Shown: piece after piece, positions 1 through 5,374 of the stretch
Layout of the letters: every line of letters starts with the position of its first letter
Numbering within the stretch: position 1 is the stretch's first letter
DNA from: CAYXZR01 sp964470025
GTDB lineage: Bacteria > Patescibacteriota > Patescibacteriia > Buchananbacterales > UBA6539
DNA: 10,960 nt
Direction: 5' to 3'
NCBI GenBank assembly: GCA_964470025.1
Contig: CAYXZR010000029.1
Location: 1 to 10,960 of the forward strand
The notes under the pieces: generated by a model
Database searches by the model: none
What the model saw: only the letters and a program-made list of their open reading frames with translations
Told to the model about the DNA's origin: nothing
Position numbers and translations under genes: made by a program

Positions 1-256
1 CATATCGTGCATCAGCAACTTTCTCCATAGTGCTGTCTAGCTGATGTGTTGGAAAAATAAAATCAAAGTCCTTTGCATTTGGTGGCACTTCAGAGCAATA
101 CACATCACACTTTACTGAAAATGAGCGCAAGAAGCTGATCATAGCAGCTAAACTCCCAAGAGCGTCTCCATCTGGGCTTCTATGAACAATTAATGCACAC
201 TGTTTTGCCTGCTTAAGGTGTGCGATGATTTGTTGTACTTGCTTATGCCAATTCAT
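1..256 (-). CDS. DHH-family phosphoesterase, NrnA-like (partial, N-terminus only)
   Basis: The 5' part of a gene that runs off the left edge; 85 codons are visible. Residues about 22-34 read VHRSPDGDALGSL, matching the first metal-binding motif (H-x-x-P-D-G-D-A-x-G-S) of the DHH subfamily that includes NrnA (oligoribonuclease / pAp phosphatase). Family knowledge: these cytoplasmic Mn-dependent enzymes degrade nano-RNA and 3'-phosphoadenosine 5'-phosphate. The catalytic DHH motif and the DHHA1 domain lie outside the window, so the exact subfamily is not proven. The ATG at 256 is the only suitable start, because the next Met comes after the motif. No Shine-Dalgarno sequence precedes it; a TATACT box lies 8 nt upstream, so the mRNA is probably leaderless. 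The position downstream of infB-rbfA is the usual operon place for nrnA. Confidence 0.8.
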   Translation of the reverse strand, partial: MNWHKQVQQIIAHLKQAKQCALIVHRSPDGDALGSLAAMISFLRSFSVKCDVYCSEVPPNAKDFDFIFPTHQLDSTMEKVADARY

Positions 257-264
257 AACAAAAA

Positions 265-293
265 AGTATAGCCTACTCTGGCTATACCGTCAA
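265..293 (-). promoter_or_regulatory. Promoter of the DHH gene, overlapping a perfect dyad
   Basis: Read on the minus strand: TTGACG (293-288), a 17-nt spacer, then TATACT (270-265), with the ATG only 8 nt further on. The spacer and -10 box are part of a perfect 8+8 dyad with a 6-nt centre, GTATAGCC/GGCTATAC (266-287). It is followed by a T run at 264-260, so it could also act as a terminator for rbfA transcripts. Confidence 0.65.
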
Positions 294-312
294 CGATTTA
301 CATTTTTTTAAT

Positions 313-669
313 TTATTCCTCTTCGTCAGGAATTTCATGCTCGATAGTATTAAGTAGTTCTTCCATCTTTTGCGCTTCCTGCTCAATCTCATCGACTTTA
401 AATTTTATCCGAGGTAACGGCTTAAGATGTAGTCGCTTGTTTAGGCTGTGCTGGATGGCTCCGATATTTTTTTTAATTCGCTCAAGTGCTTTGCCTGTTA
501 GTGTACCAGGGATTACTGATATCCAAAGTGTTGCATGTCGCAAATCTTTTGAAGTGGTTACACTTGTAATTGTCACTAAACATCCGGCAGGAAAATCGAC
601 TTCTGTGAGAAGAAGTTGGCCAACTTCATGGCGAAGCAGCTCATTTATTTGTGCAATTCGATGTGACAT
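313..669 (-). CDS. rbfA: Ribosome-binding factor A
   Basis: 118 aa, within the family's normal 110-130. RbfA is a small single KH-type cytoplasmic protein that binds the 30S subunit and helps 5'-end maturation of 16S rRNA. Visible hallmarks are the N-terminal MSHRIAQINELLRHEVGQLL helix (RbfA pattern R-I-x-x-x-I-x-x-x-L), a central VTITSVTTSKDLRHATLWIS segment that fits the conserved V-T-x-V-x-x-S-x-D-L-x-x-A-x-V-x-x-S pattern, and a helix with the R-x-x-L-x-x-R-L-x-L-K-x-x-P motif (HSLNKRLHLKPLPRIKFKVD). The tail is acidic (IPDEEE). It starts 4 nt after the infB stop, so the two are surely co-transcribed and probably translationally coupled; only a weak AAAGAAAAG purine stretch precedes the ATG. 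Confidence 0.95.
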   Translation of the reverse strand: MSHRIAQINELLRHEVGQLLLTEVDFPAGCLVTITSVTTSKDLRHATLWISVIPGTLTGKALERIKKNIGAIQHSLNKRLHLKPLPRIKFKVDEIEQEAQKMEELLNTIEHEIPDEEE

Positions 670-673
670 TATT

Positions 674-2656
674 CTACAGTTTCTTTTCTTTAATCTCTTC
701 GGTGTAGAACTCTAAGATATCTCCTTCCTGAACTGCAATCTTACCTTCAAACTTTAGTCCACACTCATTATTTACAGCTACCTCATCAGTTTCCACCTTG
801 TTCTGCTGTAGTACAACTACTTTTCCAGTACCAATCACCTGTGTGCCTTGTAGTACGTTGACGTTGACGTTGTTTCGAGCAACACCTTTGGTAACTTGTC
901 CACCAAGAATCATAGAGCCTTTTTCTTTTTTGAAAATTGCCAACACCTTAAGACGACCAATGTCAGTCTTAATTACTTCTGGCTTCAATAATTTTTGTAG
1001 CTCTTCTTTAGCGTTCTCAAGAAGGTGATAGATGACTTCGTAGCGTCGAACAGGAATTTTGTTATCTTGGGCTAGACGCTCAGCCTGCTGTGATGGCTTT
1101 ACATGAAAACCATAGATAATTGCATTTCCTGAAATTGCTCGCTCTACATCACTCTCTGTAATATTTCCTAGCCCTTTTGCGATAATGTTAATTGACACTT
1201 CTGGGTGTTCGATTTGGGTCAACGAAGAAATAATTGCTTCAAGAGAACCAAGTACGTCAGACCTCAAAACAACATTAAGCGTCTGTCGTCCGCTTCCTTC
1301 ATCTGAAGATGTCTCAACTGGCTTAGTATATGCAGTAGCTTGCTCCTTGAGTTGATACTTACTGATTTTTTCTCTACGCGCTACCTTGTCAGTGCTTTGC
1401 AACATATCTCCAACGCTTGGAGCTGCTTTTAGGCCAATGATTTTTACCGGCACTGATGGTCCTGCTTCTGCGATATCTTCTCCTTTGAAGTTTTTCATTG
1501 CGCGGATCTTTCCGTAAAAAGAATCAGCAATGGTCACCTTGTCACCGCGTCGAAGTGTTCCGTTTTGTACAAGTGCAGTTGCTACTGGGCCTTCACCTTT
1601 ATCGACGTGCGCCTCAACAATTGTTCCAACTGCTGACAGTGCTGGGTCAGCTACAATGTTATCTTTCTCTGTTTCTGCTACAAGCAAAATCATTTCAAGC
1701 AGGTCATCAAGGTTAGTTTTGTTTTTTGCAGAAATTGGCACGGTAATTGTTTTGCCACCCCAATCCTCCGGGATAAGATTATTTGCAGCAAGGTCTTGTT
1801 TAACTTTTTCAATATTTGCTTCTGGTTTATCAATTTTATTAATAGCAACTACCATTGGTAGACCTGCTGACTTAATAATTTTGATTGACTCTTTTGTCTG
1901 TGGCTGGATACTGTCGTCTGCAGCAATAACTAGAATTGCAATATCAGCAACACGAGCACCACGAGAACGCATAGTAGTAAACGCTTCATGACCAGGAGTG
2001 TCGATAAATGTGATCAACTGATCTTTGTGCTCTGCTTGATAGGCGCCAATATGTTGTGTAATGCCACCGCTTTCTTTATCAACTACGTTTGCCTCACGAA
2101 TAGAATCAAGAAGCTTGGTCTTACCATGATCAACGTGACCCATCACCACTACAACTGGCGGACGAGAAGTTGCTTGCTGACCTTCCTTGATAGATAAGGC
2201 GTCTTCAAGCTTCTTTGCTGTCTGTTCTTCTTTTTCATCCTCACCGTCTTCTGCAGTAATTTCAATTCCTAGCTCAGCACCAACAATCGCTGCTGTGTCA
2301 AAATCAATTTTTTCATTCATTGACGCAAGTACACCGTTTTTCATCAGCTCACCCATAACTTTTGGGAGCTGTATGCCAATTTTTTCTGCGAACTCCTTTA
2401 CTGTCAGCGACTCGGGCAGTGCAACTATCTTTGGTGCTTCTGGTGCTTTTTCGATTTCTTGTTTTTCTGGTTGTGCTGCTGCTTGTTGATCTTTGTACTG
2501 TGCGTGCAGTCGTCTCCAATCTTTAATAATGCGATTTGCGGTTCTGTCGTCGATCTTAATTGCGCGCTTCCCAATATCAATACCAACCTCTGGCAAAATT
2601 TCAAGAAGTTCTTTAGTTGGTAATTTCAGTTTTCGGGCAAGCTCGGTTACATTCAT
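674..2656 (-). CDS. infB: Translation initiation factor IF-2
   Basis: 660 aa. GTPase that brings fMet-tRNA to the 30S initiation complex. The N-terminus carries two small IF2N-type modules (about residues 1-50 and 80-130), separated and followed by charged linkers. The G domain starts near 165 and has all motifs: G1 GHVDHGKT (173-180), G2 GGITQHIGAY (197-206), G3 DTPGH (219-223), G4 NKID (273-276), G5 SAK (309-311). The remainder covers domains II, III and the C-terminal tRNA-binding domains. It is shorter than enterobacterial IF-2 (about 890 aa) because the N-terminal region is compact, as in many streamlined bacteria. The ATG at 2656 has no visible Shine-Dalgarno sequence. It lies 35 nt downstream of tRNA-Cys on the same strand and is followed after 4 nt by rbfA. 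Confidence 0.98.
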   Translation of the reverse strand: MNVTELARKLKLPTKELLEILPEVGIDIGKRAIKIDDRTANRIIKDWRRLHAQYKDQQAAAQPEKQEIEKAPEAPKIVALPESLTVKEFAEKIGIQLPKVMGELMKNGVLASMNEKIDFDTAAIVGAELGIEITAEDGEDEKEEQTAKKLEDALSIKEGQQATSRPPVVVVMGHVDHGKTKLLDSIREANVVDKESGGITQHIGAYQAEHKDQLITFIDTPGHEAFTTMRSRGARVADIAILVIAADDSIQPQTKESIKIIKSAGLPMVVAINKIDKPEANIEKVKQDLAANNLIPEDWGGKTITVPISAKNKTNLDDLLEMILLVAETEKDNIVADPALSAVGTIVEAHVDKGEGPVATALVQNGTLRRGDKVTIADSFYGKIRAMKNFKGEDIAEAGPSVPVKIIGLKAAPSVGDMLQSTDKVARREKISKYQLKEQATAYTKPVETSSDEGSGRQTLNVVLRSDVLGSLEAIISSLTQIEHPEVSINIIAKGLGNITESDVERAISGNAIIYGFHVKPSQQAERLAQDNKIPVRRYEVIYHLLENAKEELQKLLKPEVIKTDIGRLKVLAIFKKEKGSMILGGQVTKGVARNNVNVNVLQGTQVIGTGKVVVLQQNKVETDEVAVNNECGLKFEGKIAVQEGDILEFYTEEIKEKKL

Positions 2657-2691
2657 GGAAACGTTTGATTATCTAAATAATGGTATAGTTC

Positions 2692-2765
<74 letters not shown>

Positions 2766-2819
2766 CAGAAATACATCTGACAGCTAACTCTATTAAAGAT
2801 TACCTGTCATTTCTATCAG

Positions 2820-2848
2820 AGTGTACCAAAATTTTAGCTAAAAATCAA
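2820..2848 (-). promoter_or_regulatory. Promoter for tRNA-Cys (and probably infB-rbfA)
   Basis: Minus strand: TTGATT (2848-2843), 17-nt spacer, TACACT (2825-2820), with an extended -10 TGG just before it. The start would be near 2813, about 48 nt ahead of the tRNA 5' end. It lies 17 nt beyond the terminator of the gene upstream. Confidence 0.6.
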
Positions 2849-2865
2849 GGACTAGGTAAAACAAC

Positions 2866-2891
2866 AAAACGAGCACCGAAGTGCTCGTTTT
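2866..2891 (-). terminator. Intrinsic terminator of the SLT-like gene
   Basis: Perfect 11-bp stem AAAACGAGCAC/GTGCTCGTTTT. On the minus strand the loop is a very stable C(UUCG)G tetraloop and the stem ends in TTTT. It lies 24 nt after the stop codon at 2915. Confidence 0.9.
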
Positions 2892-2914
2892 GCATTAGAA
2901 GATGGGTCTTATAT

Positions 2915-3430
2915 TTATCGTGCGTACCCTAATCGTTTAGCACACACCCATTTCCATACACGTCCCTGCTTAACGTCATCTACTGCGATACGAGTAGCTT
3001 CTTCTGGATCGAAAGCAAGTTCGTCGGTTACATGAGGGTTGTAGTAACTATTGTATTGAAATAGACCTCGATCACGTGAATCGACTCGACCACGTACAAG
3101 TGGATCAAATCGTGACTCACACCAAGCGATACGTACCATCATGTCTTCATCAACACCAGCTTCTCGAGAAATCTCACGAATCATTTGCTCAATTTCTTCA
3201 GAAGTAAGCTCATGTGCATCCTTATCGTAAATGCTTTTTTCTGGCAACTGAGCCATAACTGCCTCAGAAGGTACAGAAATCACTAGATTTGGAAGCAAGA
3301 TACTTCGTACCGGCTGTGACTTGGCCTCATAAGCAGTCACTGCATGGTAAGGGATAATCATTTGAAAGGTCGCTACAGCCATAATGGCTACTTTTACTAT
3401 ATTTGAACCCATGTTTTTCAGTTGTTTCAT
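2915..3430 (-). CDS. Exported lysozyme-fold (transglycosylase SLT-like) protein
   Basis: 171 aa. Residues about 10-32 are hydrophobic (IVKVAIMAVATFQMIIPYHA) and act as a signal peptide or anchor. Residues about 78-165 form a small lysozyme-like domain: a helix SEEIEQMIREISREAGVDEDMM, then IAWCESRFDP with the likely catalytic Glu at 105 in the C-E-S context, then DRGLFQYNSYY (120-130), which fits the conserved G-L-F-Q motif of SLT and resuscitation-factor-like domains, and a final helix ending in VWKWVCAKRLG. Cys104 and Cys163 could form a disulphide outside the cell. The expected role is peptidoglycan cleavage during growth or division; substrate specificity is inferred. Start choice: ATG at 3430. 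The best Shine-Dalgarno sequence (AAAGGAG) is about 32 nt upstream and serves a 9-codon leader frame whose stop overlaps this ATG. Confidence 0.8.
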   Translation of the reverse strand: MKQLKNMGSNIVKVAIMAVATFQMIIPYHAVTAYEAKSQPVRSILLPNLVISVPSEAVMAQLPEKSIYDKDAHELTSEEIEQMIREISREAGVDEDMMVRIAWCESRFDPLVRGRVDSRDRGLFQYNSYYNPHVTDELAFDPEEATRIAVDDVKQGRVWKWVCAKRLGYAR

Positions 3431-3456
3431 ACGTGTTCTATTAGTAAGGCAAACAA
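3427..3456 (-). CDS. Possible 9-codon leader frame overlapping the SLT-like gene start
   Basis: Minus strand TTG at 3456 opens a frame coding for MFALLIEHV that stops at TGA 3429-3427, giving an ATGA overlap with the ATG of the downstream gene. GGAG (3466-3463) is 6 nt upstream of the TTG, ideal spacing, whereas it is far too distant from the main ATG. This fits translational coupling: ribosomes load at the leader and re-initiate. The length and the TTG start make it tentative. Confidence 0.35.
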   Translation of the reverse strand: MFALLIEHV

Positions 3457-3484
3457 AAAAAGCTCCTTTCGGAACTCTTAATAT
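3453..3484 (-). promoter_or_regulatory. Structured 5' leader: hairpin that sequesters the Shine-Dalgarno, followed by a T run
   Basis: Just after the predicted transcription start (near 3484), AAGAGTTCC, a GAAA tetraloop and GGAGCTTTT can pair over 9 positions with two G-U wobbles, followed by more T. The hairpin contains the only good Shine-Dalgarno sequence (GGAG). It could be a 5' stabiliser, a translational switch or an early terminator. Confidence 0.5.
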
Positions 3485-3490
3485 AAGAAT

Positions 3491-3519
3491 AGTATAGCAC
3501 GTATTTAAACCTATGTCAA
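3491..3519 (-). promoter_or_regulatory. Near-consensus promoter of the SLT-like gene
   Basis: Minus strand: perfect TTGACA (3519-3514), a 17-nt spacer ending in an extended TGC, and TATACT (3496-3491). By sequence this is the strongest promoter of the window. Confidence 0.9.
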
Positions 3520-3542
3520 GGTAAAAGTGCTTGACTAGTCGT

Positions 3543-3595
3543 TTTTTTGGCTAAATTTAGCGACGCTATTCTACTTTTTTGGCTAAATTTAGCTA
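3543..3595. repeat. Two direct copies of an AT-rich palindrome, 32 bp apart
   Basis: TTTTTTGGCTAAATTTAGC occurs at 3543-3561 and again at 3575-3593. Each copy contains the perfect 12-bp palindrome GCTAAATTTAGC (3550-3561 and 3582-3593), followed by GAC or TAC. Spacing of 32 bp is three helical turns, so the copies face the same side of DNA. The right copy overlaps the stop codon of the DUF62 gene. The block lies upstream of the SLT-like gene's promoter and could be a regulator-binding site. Confidence 0.6.
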
Positions 3596-4384
3596 CAAAA
3601 TTTTACTACCTTGTTGTAGGTTAAAATGCTTTGCTGCGCTCACACCTTGTACTTGAATTTCTAAAAATCGCTTGTCTTGGTACCCTGAGCTACCAATAAC
3701 TAATCCTGCGTCTCCATCTTCAATGTCTTTAAGGCGATTGTGACAGGTAAGCGTGCCGATTTTTGTCTCAACGGGTTTACCAATCTCAAAATCAACCTCT
3801 TGCGGAAGTAGTGTGGTCTTGCAGTTTCCAAAATTATCAATCCACCACACGCTTAACGGTGCTTGCTCAATAGTATCTAAACTATATTGCTCGCTTGGAA
3901 TTTCTTTTCCCTCCAATACCCAGGCTGCTAGTCGGGGAGTAAACTCAAAACTTCGAAACTGTGTGCTTGAGATGTGTTCAATAAGCTGCTGGTCGTCGGT
4001 ACATGCACTTACTACAGCAGCAACATCAACTAGATGCACATACTCCACTAGTCTGAGCTTCTTGATTAATGACAATGTGTCGCCATCAACACTAGAAACA
4101 ACAAGTGTATCTTTGATAAAAAAGTAACAGAACGGCGTGCCGTTTTTCCAATGATGTGCCTTACCATTTCGTGGTGCGATGTTTACCAGGACAACTCCTT
4201 TGTTTCCTTGGGCAGCATCCAGCACGTCAATAAGATTTCCAGCTGCAGCGAGTGAGCCTGTTGCGCCAAAGTCATGTGGTACGCCGATACTTGTCACTGG
4301 ACACTGAAACAGAGAAGCACAGCGAACTTCTTGTCGAGCAATTGCATTTGCGTCATTGCAATCGTTAATACATGTTACAAACAT
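3593..4384 (-). CDS. SAM hydroxide adenosyltransferase (DUF62 / SAM-hydrolase-like)
   Basis: 263 aa with the start at 4384. DUF62 enzymes split S-adenosylmethionine with water into adenosine and methionine; related members use halide. The C-terminal domain carries WIDNFGNCKT (181-190), fitting the family hallmark I-D-x-F-G-N-x-x-T-N, followed by a beta-rich domain ending near 250. The N-terminus TCINDCNDANA (4-14) is an atypical version of the usual T-D-F-G-x-x-D motif, and KGVVLVNIAPRNG (62-74) stands where the family has its V-D-P-G-V-G strand. So this is a divergent subgroup and the reaction is inferred. A GTG at 4450 would extend it by 22 residues, but that extension would be translated from a terminator hairpin, so the ATG at 4384 is preferred. 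No Shine-Dalgarno sequence is present. The upstream Met-rich leader and terminator suggest that it is switched on when charged Met-tRNA is scarce. Confidence 0.7.
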   Translation of the reverse strand: MFVTCINDCNDANAIARQEVRCASLFQCPVTSIGVPHDFGATGSLAAAGNLIDVLDAAQGNKGVVLVNIAPRNGKAHHWKNGTPFCYFFIKDTLVVSSVDGDTLSLIKKLRLVEYVHLVDVAAVVSACTDDQQLIEHISSTQFRSFEFTPRLAAWVLEGKEIPSEQYSLDTIEQAPLSVWWIDNFGNCKTTLLPQEVDFEIGKPVETKIGTLTCHNRLKDIEDGDAGLVIGSSGYQDKRFLEIQVQGVSAAKHFNLQQGSKIL

Positions 4385-4399
4385 AGTGTTACAAATTAA

Positions 4400-4429
4400 A
4401 ACAGCCTCCGAAAATCTCCGGAGGCTGTT
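4400..4429 (-). terminator. Attenuator terminator (3:4 hairpin) ahead of the DUF62 gene
   Basis: Minus strand: AACAGCCTCCG (4429-4419), 8-nt loop GAGATTTT, CGGAGGCTGTT (4410-4400), an uninterrupted 11-bp stem. It is followed by TTAATTT, with four consecutive T at 4401-4398. It ends 15 nt before the ATG of the DUF62 gene, so it must be overcome for expression. It would also stop read-through from the YceI gene. Confidence 0.85.
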
Positions 4430-4476
4430 GGTGGAATAATAAATCTTCACTAGGACAACAACCCTCGGAGCCGAGG
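4416..4476 (-). promoter_or_regulatory. Alternative 1:2 and 2:3 pairings of a Met attenuator
   Basis: Region 1 (4476-4472, CCTCG) directly follows the last Met codon and pairs with CGAGG (4467-4463), with a 4-nt loop. Region 2 (4470-4456, CTCCGAGGGTTGTTG) can instead pair with region 3 (4430-4416, CAACAGCCTCCGGAG). That duplex of 15 positions has 12 Watson-Crick pairs, two G-U pairs and one mismatch, and it removes the left arm of the terminator. A ribosome stalled on the Met codons would cover region 1 and favour 2:3 (read-through). A ribosome reaching the stop at 4452-4450 would cover region 2 and favour the terminator. Confidence 0.7.
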
Positions 4477-4515
4477 CATCATCATCTTCATCATTGTTGG
4501 ATTACTTGTTGTCAT
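4450..4515 (-). CDS. Met-rich leader peptide (21 aa) upstream of the DUF62 gene
   Basis: Begins with ATG at 4515 and ends with TAG at 4452-4450, directly followed by an in-frame TGA. It starts MTTSNPT, then codons 8-13 are Met Met Lys Met Met Met (4494-4477), then PRLRGLLS. Six of 21 codons are Met, extreme for a random frame. It lies between its own promoter and a strong intrinsic terminator, as trp, his or ilv leader peptides do. Its proposed role is cis-acting: the ribosome's speed over the Met codons reports the level of methionyl-tRNA; the peptide itself need not do anything. It has no Shine-Dalgarno sequence; the promoter places the RNA start within a few bases of the ATG, so initiation is probably leaderless. 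The 11 nt GTAACACTATG around this start recur at the DUF62 start. Confidence 0.75.
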   Translation of the reverse strand: MTTSNPTMMKMMMPRLRGLLS

Positions 4516-4524
4516 AGTGTTACC

Positions 4525-4553
4525 ACGTTAGCAGGGGAATGGGTTGCTGTCAA
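4525..4553 (-). promoter_or_regulatory. Promoter of the Met leader / DUF62 unit
   Basis: Minus strand: perfect TTGACA (4553-4548), 17-nt spacer ending in an extended TGC, and a weaker TAACGT (4530-4525). The predicted start is near 4518, about 3 nt before the leader ATG. The -35 box starts one base after the stop codon of the YceI gene. Confidence 0.65.
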
Positions 4554-4554
4554 A

Positions 4555-5232
4555 CTACTGCGCAACGATGTTTAACTGCACGGTAAAGTTGTCATCAATT
4601 ACACCATCTCCAAGGTTGTCAAAAAACTTATCTGAACCAAAGCGGACATCCCAGCGAGTTCGATCTAGGTCAAACTGCGCAAAGGCAGTAATTTTTTGCT
4701 CATCATTAATTCCTAGCGTAATAGGGAAGCTGATTGAGTTGGTAATACCTTTGATCGTCATATCACCCTCGATAGCATACACCGCTGGATCATCTTCTGA
4801 CTGTGTTGTACTGGTAACCACAAAGTTTGCTGTTGGATGTGCCTCGACGCCAAAGAAATCATCACTCTTTAAGTGTCCTTCTAGCTGTGCTCGCATCGCT
4901 TCGTTTTGCACATCTTCATCCTGCAATGATGTCATGTCAACAACAAAACTACCTGAGGTTGGCACACCATTTTCTAGTGTCACTTCTCCTGACTCAAACT
5001 TAACATTACCATGATGTCCTCCTGCAAATGTCTTTTGTCCTTCCCAGCGAATAACGCTTTCTTCTGTGTCGAGCTGATATGTTCCGCTAGTCTGACTAAT
5101 CTGCTCAGCAGTTGGCTGATTGGTGATCTCTGGCTGCGTGAGCGCTGACTCTTTTGGTCCTACAAAATAGTAGAGTGCCAAGATAATTACGGCTACTACA
5201 ACTATTGCTCCAATTGTTTTTGATTTATTCAT
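4555..5232 (-). CDS. Membrane-anchored YceI-family protein
   Basis: 225 aa. One N-terminal transmembrane segment (about residues 7-24, TIGAIVVVAVIILALYYFVG) with no lipobox Cys, a Thr/Gln/Ser linker, then a YceI domain from about 50 to the end. Domain hallmarks: GTYQLDTEESVIRWEG (50-65), a short GGHHGNVKFESGEVTLENG strand pair, VDMTSL followed by a long acidic helix, LKSDDFFGVEAHPTANFVVTS, GDMTIKGITNSISFPI and a final RTRWDVRFGSDKFF region. YceI domains form a lipocalin-like barrel that binds an isoprenoid or similar lipid; here it would face the cell exterior. The ligand is unknown. It has its own promoter and no terminator of its own before the attenuator downstream. Confidence 0.9.
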   Translation of the reverse strand: MNKSKTIGAIVVVAVIILALYYFVGPKESALTQPEITNQPTAEQISQTSGTYQLDTEESVIRWEGQKTFAGGHHGNVKFESGEVTLENGVPTSGSFVVDMTSLQDEDVQNEAMRAQLEGHLKSDDFFGVEAHPTANFVVTSTTQSEDDPAVYAIEGDMTIKGITNSISFPITLGINDEQKITAFAQFDLDRTRWDVRFGSDKFFDNLGDGVIDDNFTVQLNIVAQ

Positions 5233-5260
5233 AGATATTATTACTACTTAATGTAAAACT

Positions 5261-5289
5261 ATTATACAAAGATAGTTTTTTAAAAACAA
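5261..5289 (-). promoter_or_regulatory. Promoter of the YceI gene
   Basis: Minus strand: TTGTTT (5289-5284), 17-nt spacer, perfect TATAAT (5266-5261). The start would be near 5254, leaving a leader of about 22 nt without a clear Shine-Dalgarno sequence. It lies back to back with the plus-strand promoter at 5295. Confidence 0.75.
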
Positions 5290-5294
5290 GGTGA

Positions 5295-5323
5295 TTGACA
5301 CTCGGTTGTTTTTATGTTAAAAA
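5295..5323 (+). promoter_or_regulatory. Promoter of the 173-aa gene
   Basis: TTGACA (5295-5300), 17-nt spacer ending with an extended TG (5315-5316), TAAAAA (5318-5323). The early transcript holds a small hairpin GCATC-TTTT-GATGC (5332-5345). Confidence 0.65.
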
Positions 5324-5374
5324 TACACATCGCATCTTTTGATGCAGTACATTTCACACAAAGGACTTTATGTC

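Noticed and set aside
266..287. The dyad as simply the rbfA terminator
   Set aside because: It coincides exactly with a 17-nt-spaced promoter for the next gene, so a pure terminator reading is not safe; it is recorded with the promoter instead.
298..303. ATG-TAA start-stop codon pair between rbfA and the DHH gene (minus strand)
   Set aside because: No ribosome site context, and such a hexamer in AT-rich DNA is expected by chance.
1530..1991. 153-codon open frame on the plus strand inside infB
   Set aside because: Low-complexity Ser/Ile-rich translation antisense to the IF-2 G domain, with no ribosome site.
4385..4450. GTG at 4450 as start of a longer DUF62 protein (22 extra residues)
   Set aside because: The extension would be coded by the terminator hairpin and overlaps the leader peptide's stop; the conserved domain begins at the ATG 4384.
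4385..4553. A SAM or SAH riboswitch upstream of the SAM-related gene
   Set aside because: The leader between promoter and gene is about 130 nt, mostly occupied by the Met-rich frame and the terminator, and none of the SAM riboswitch cores I know can be seen. The attenuator explains all the structure.
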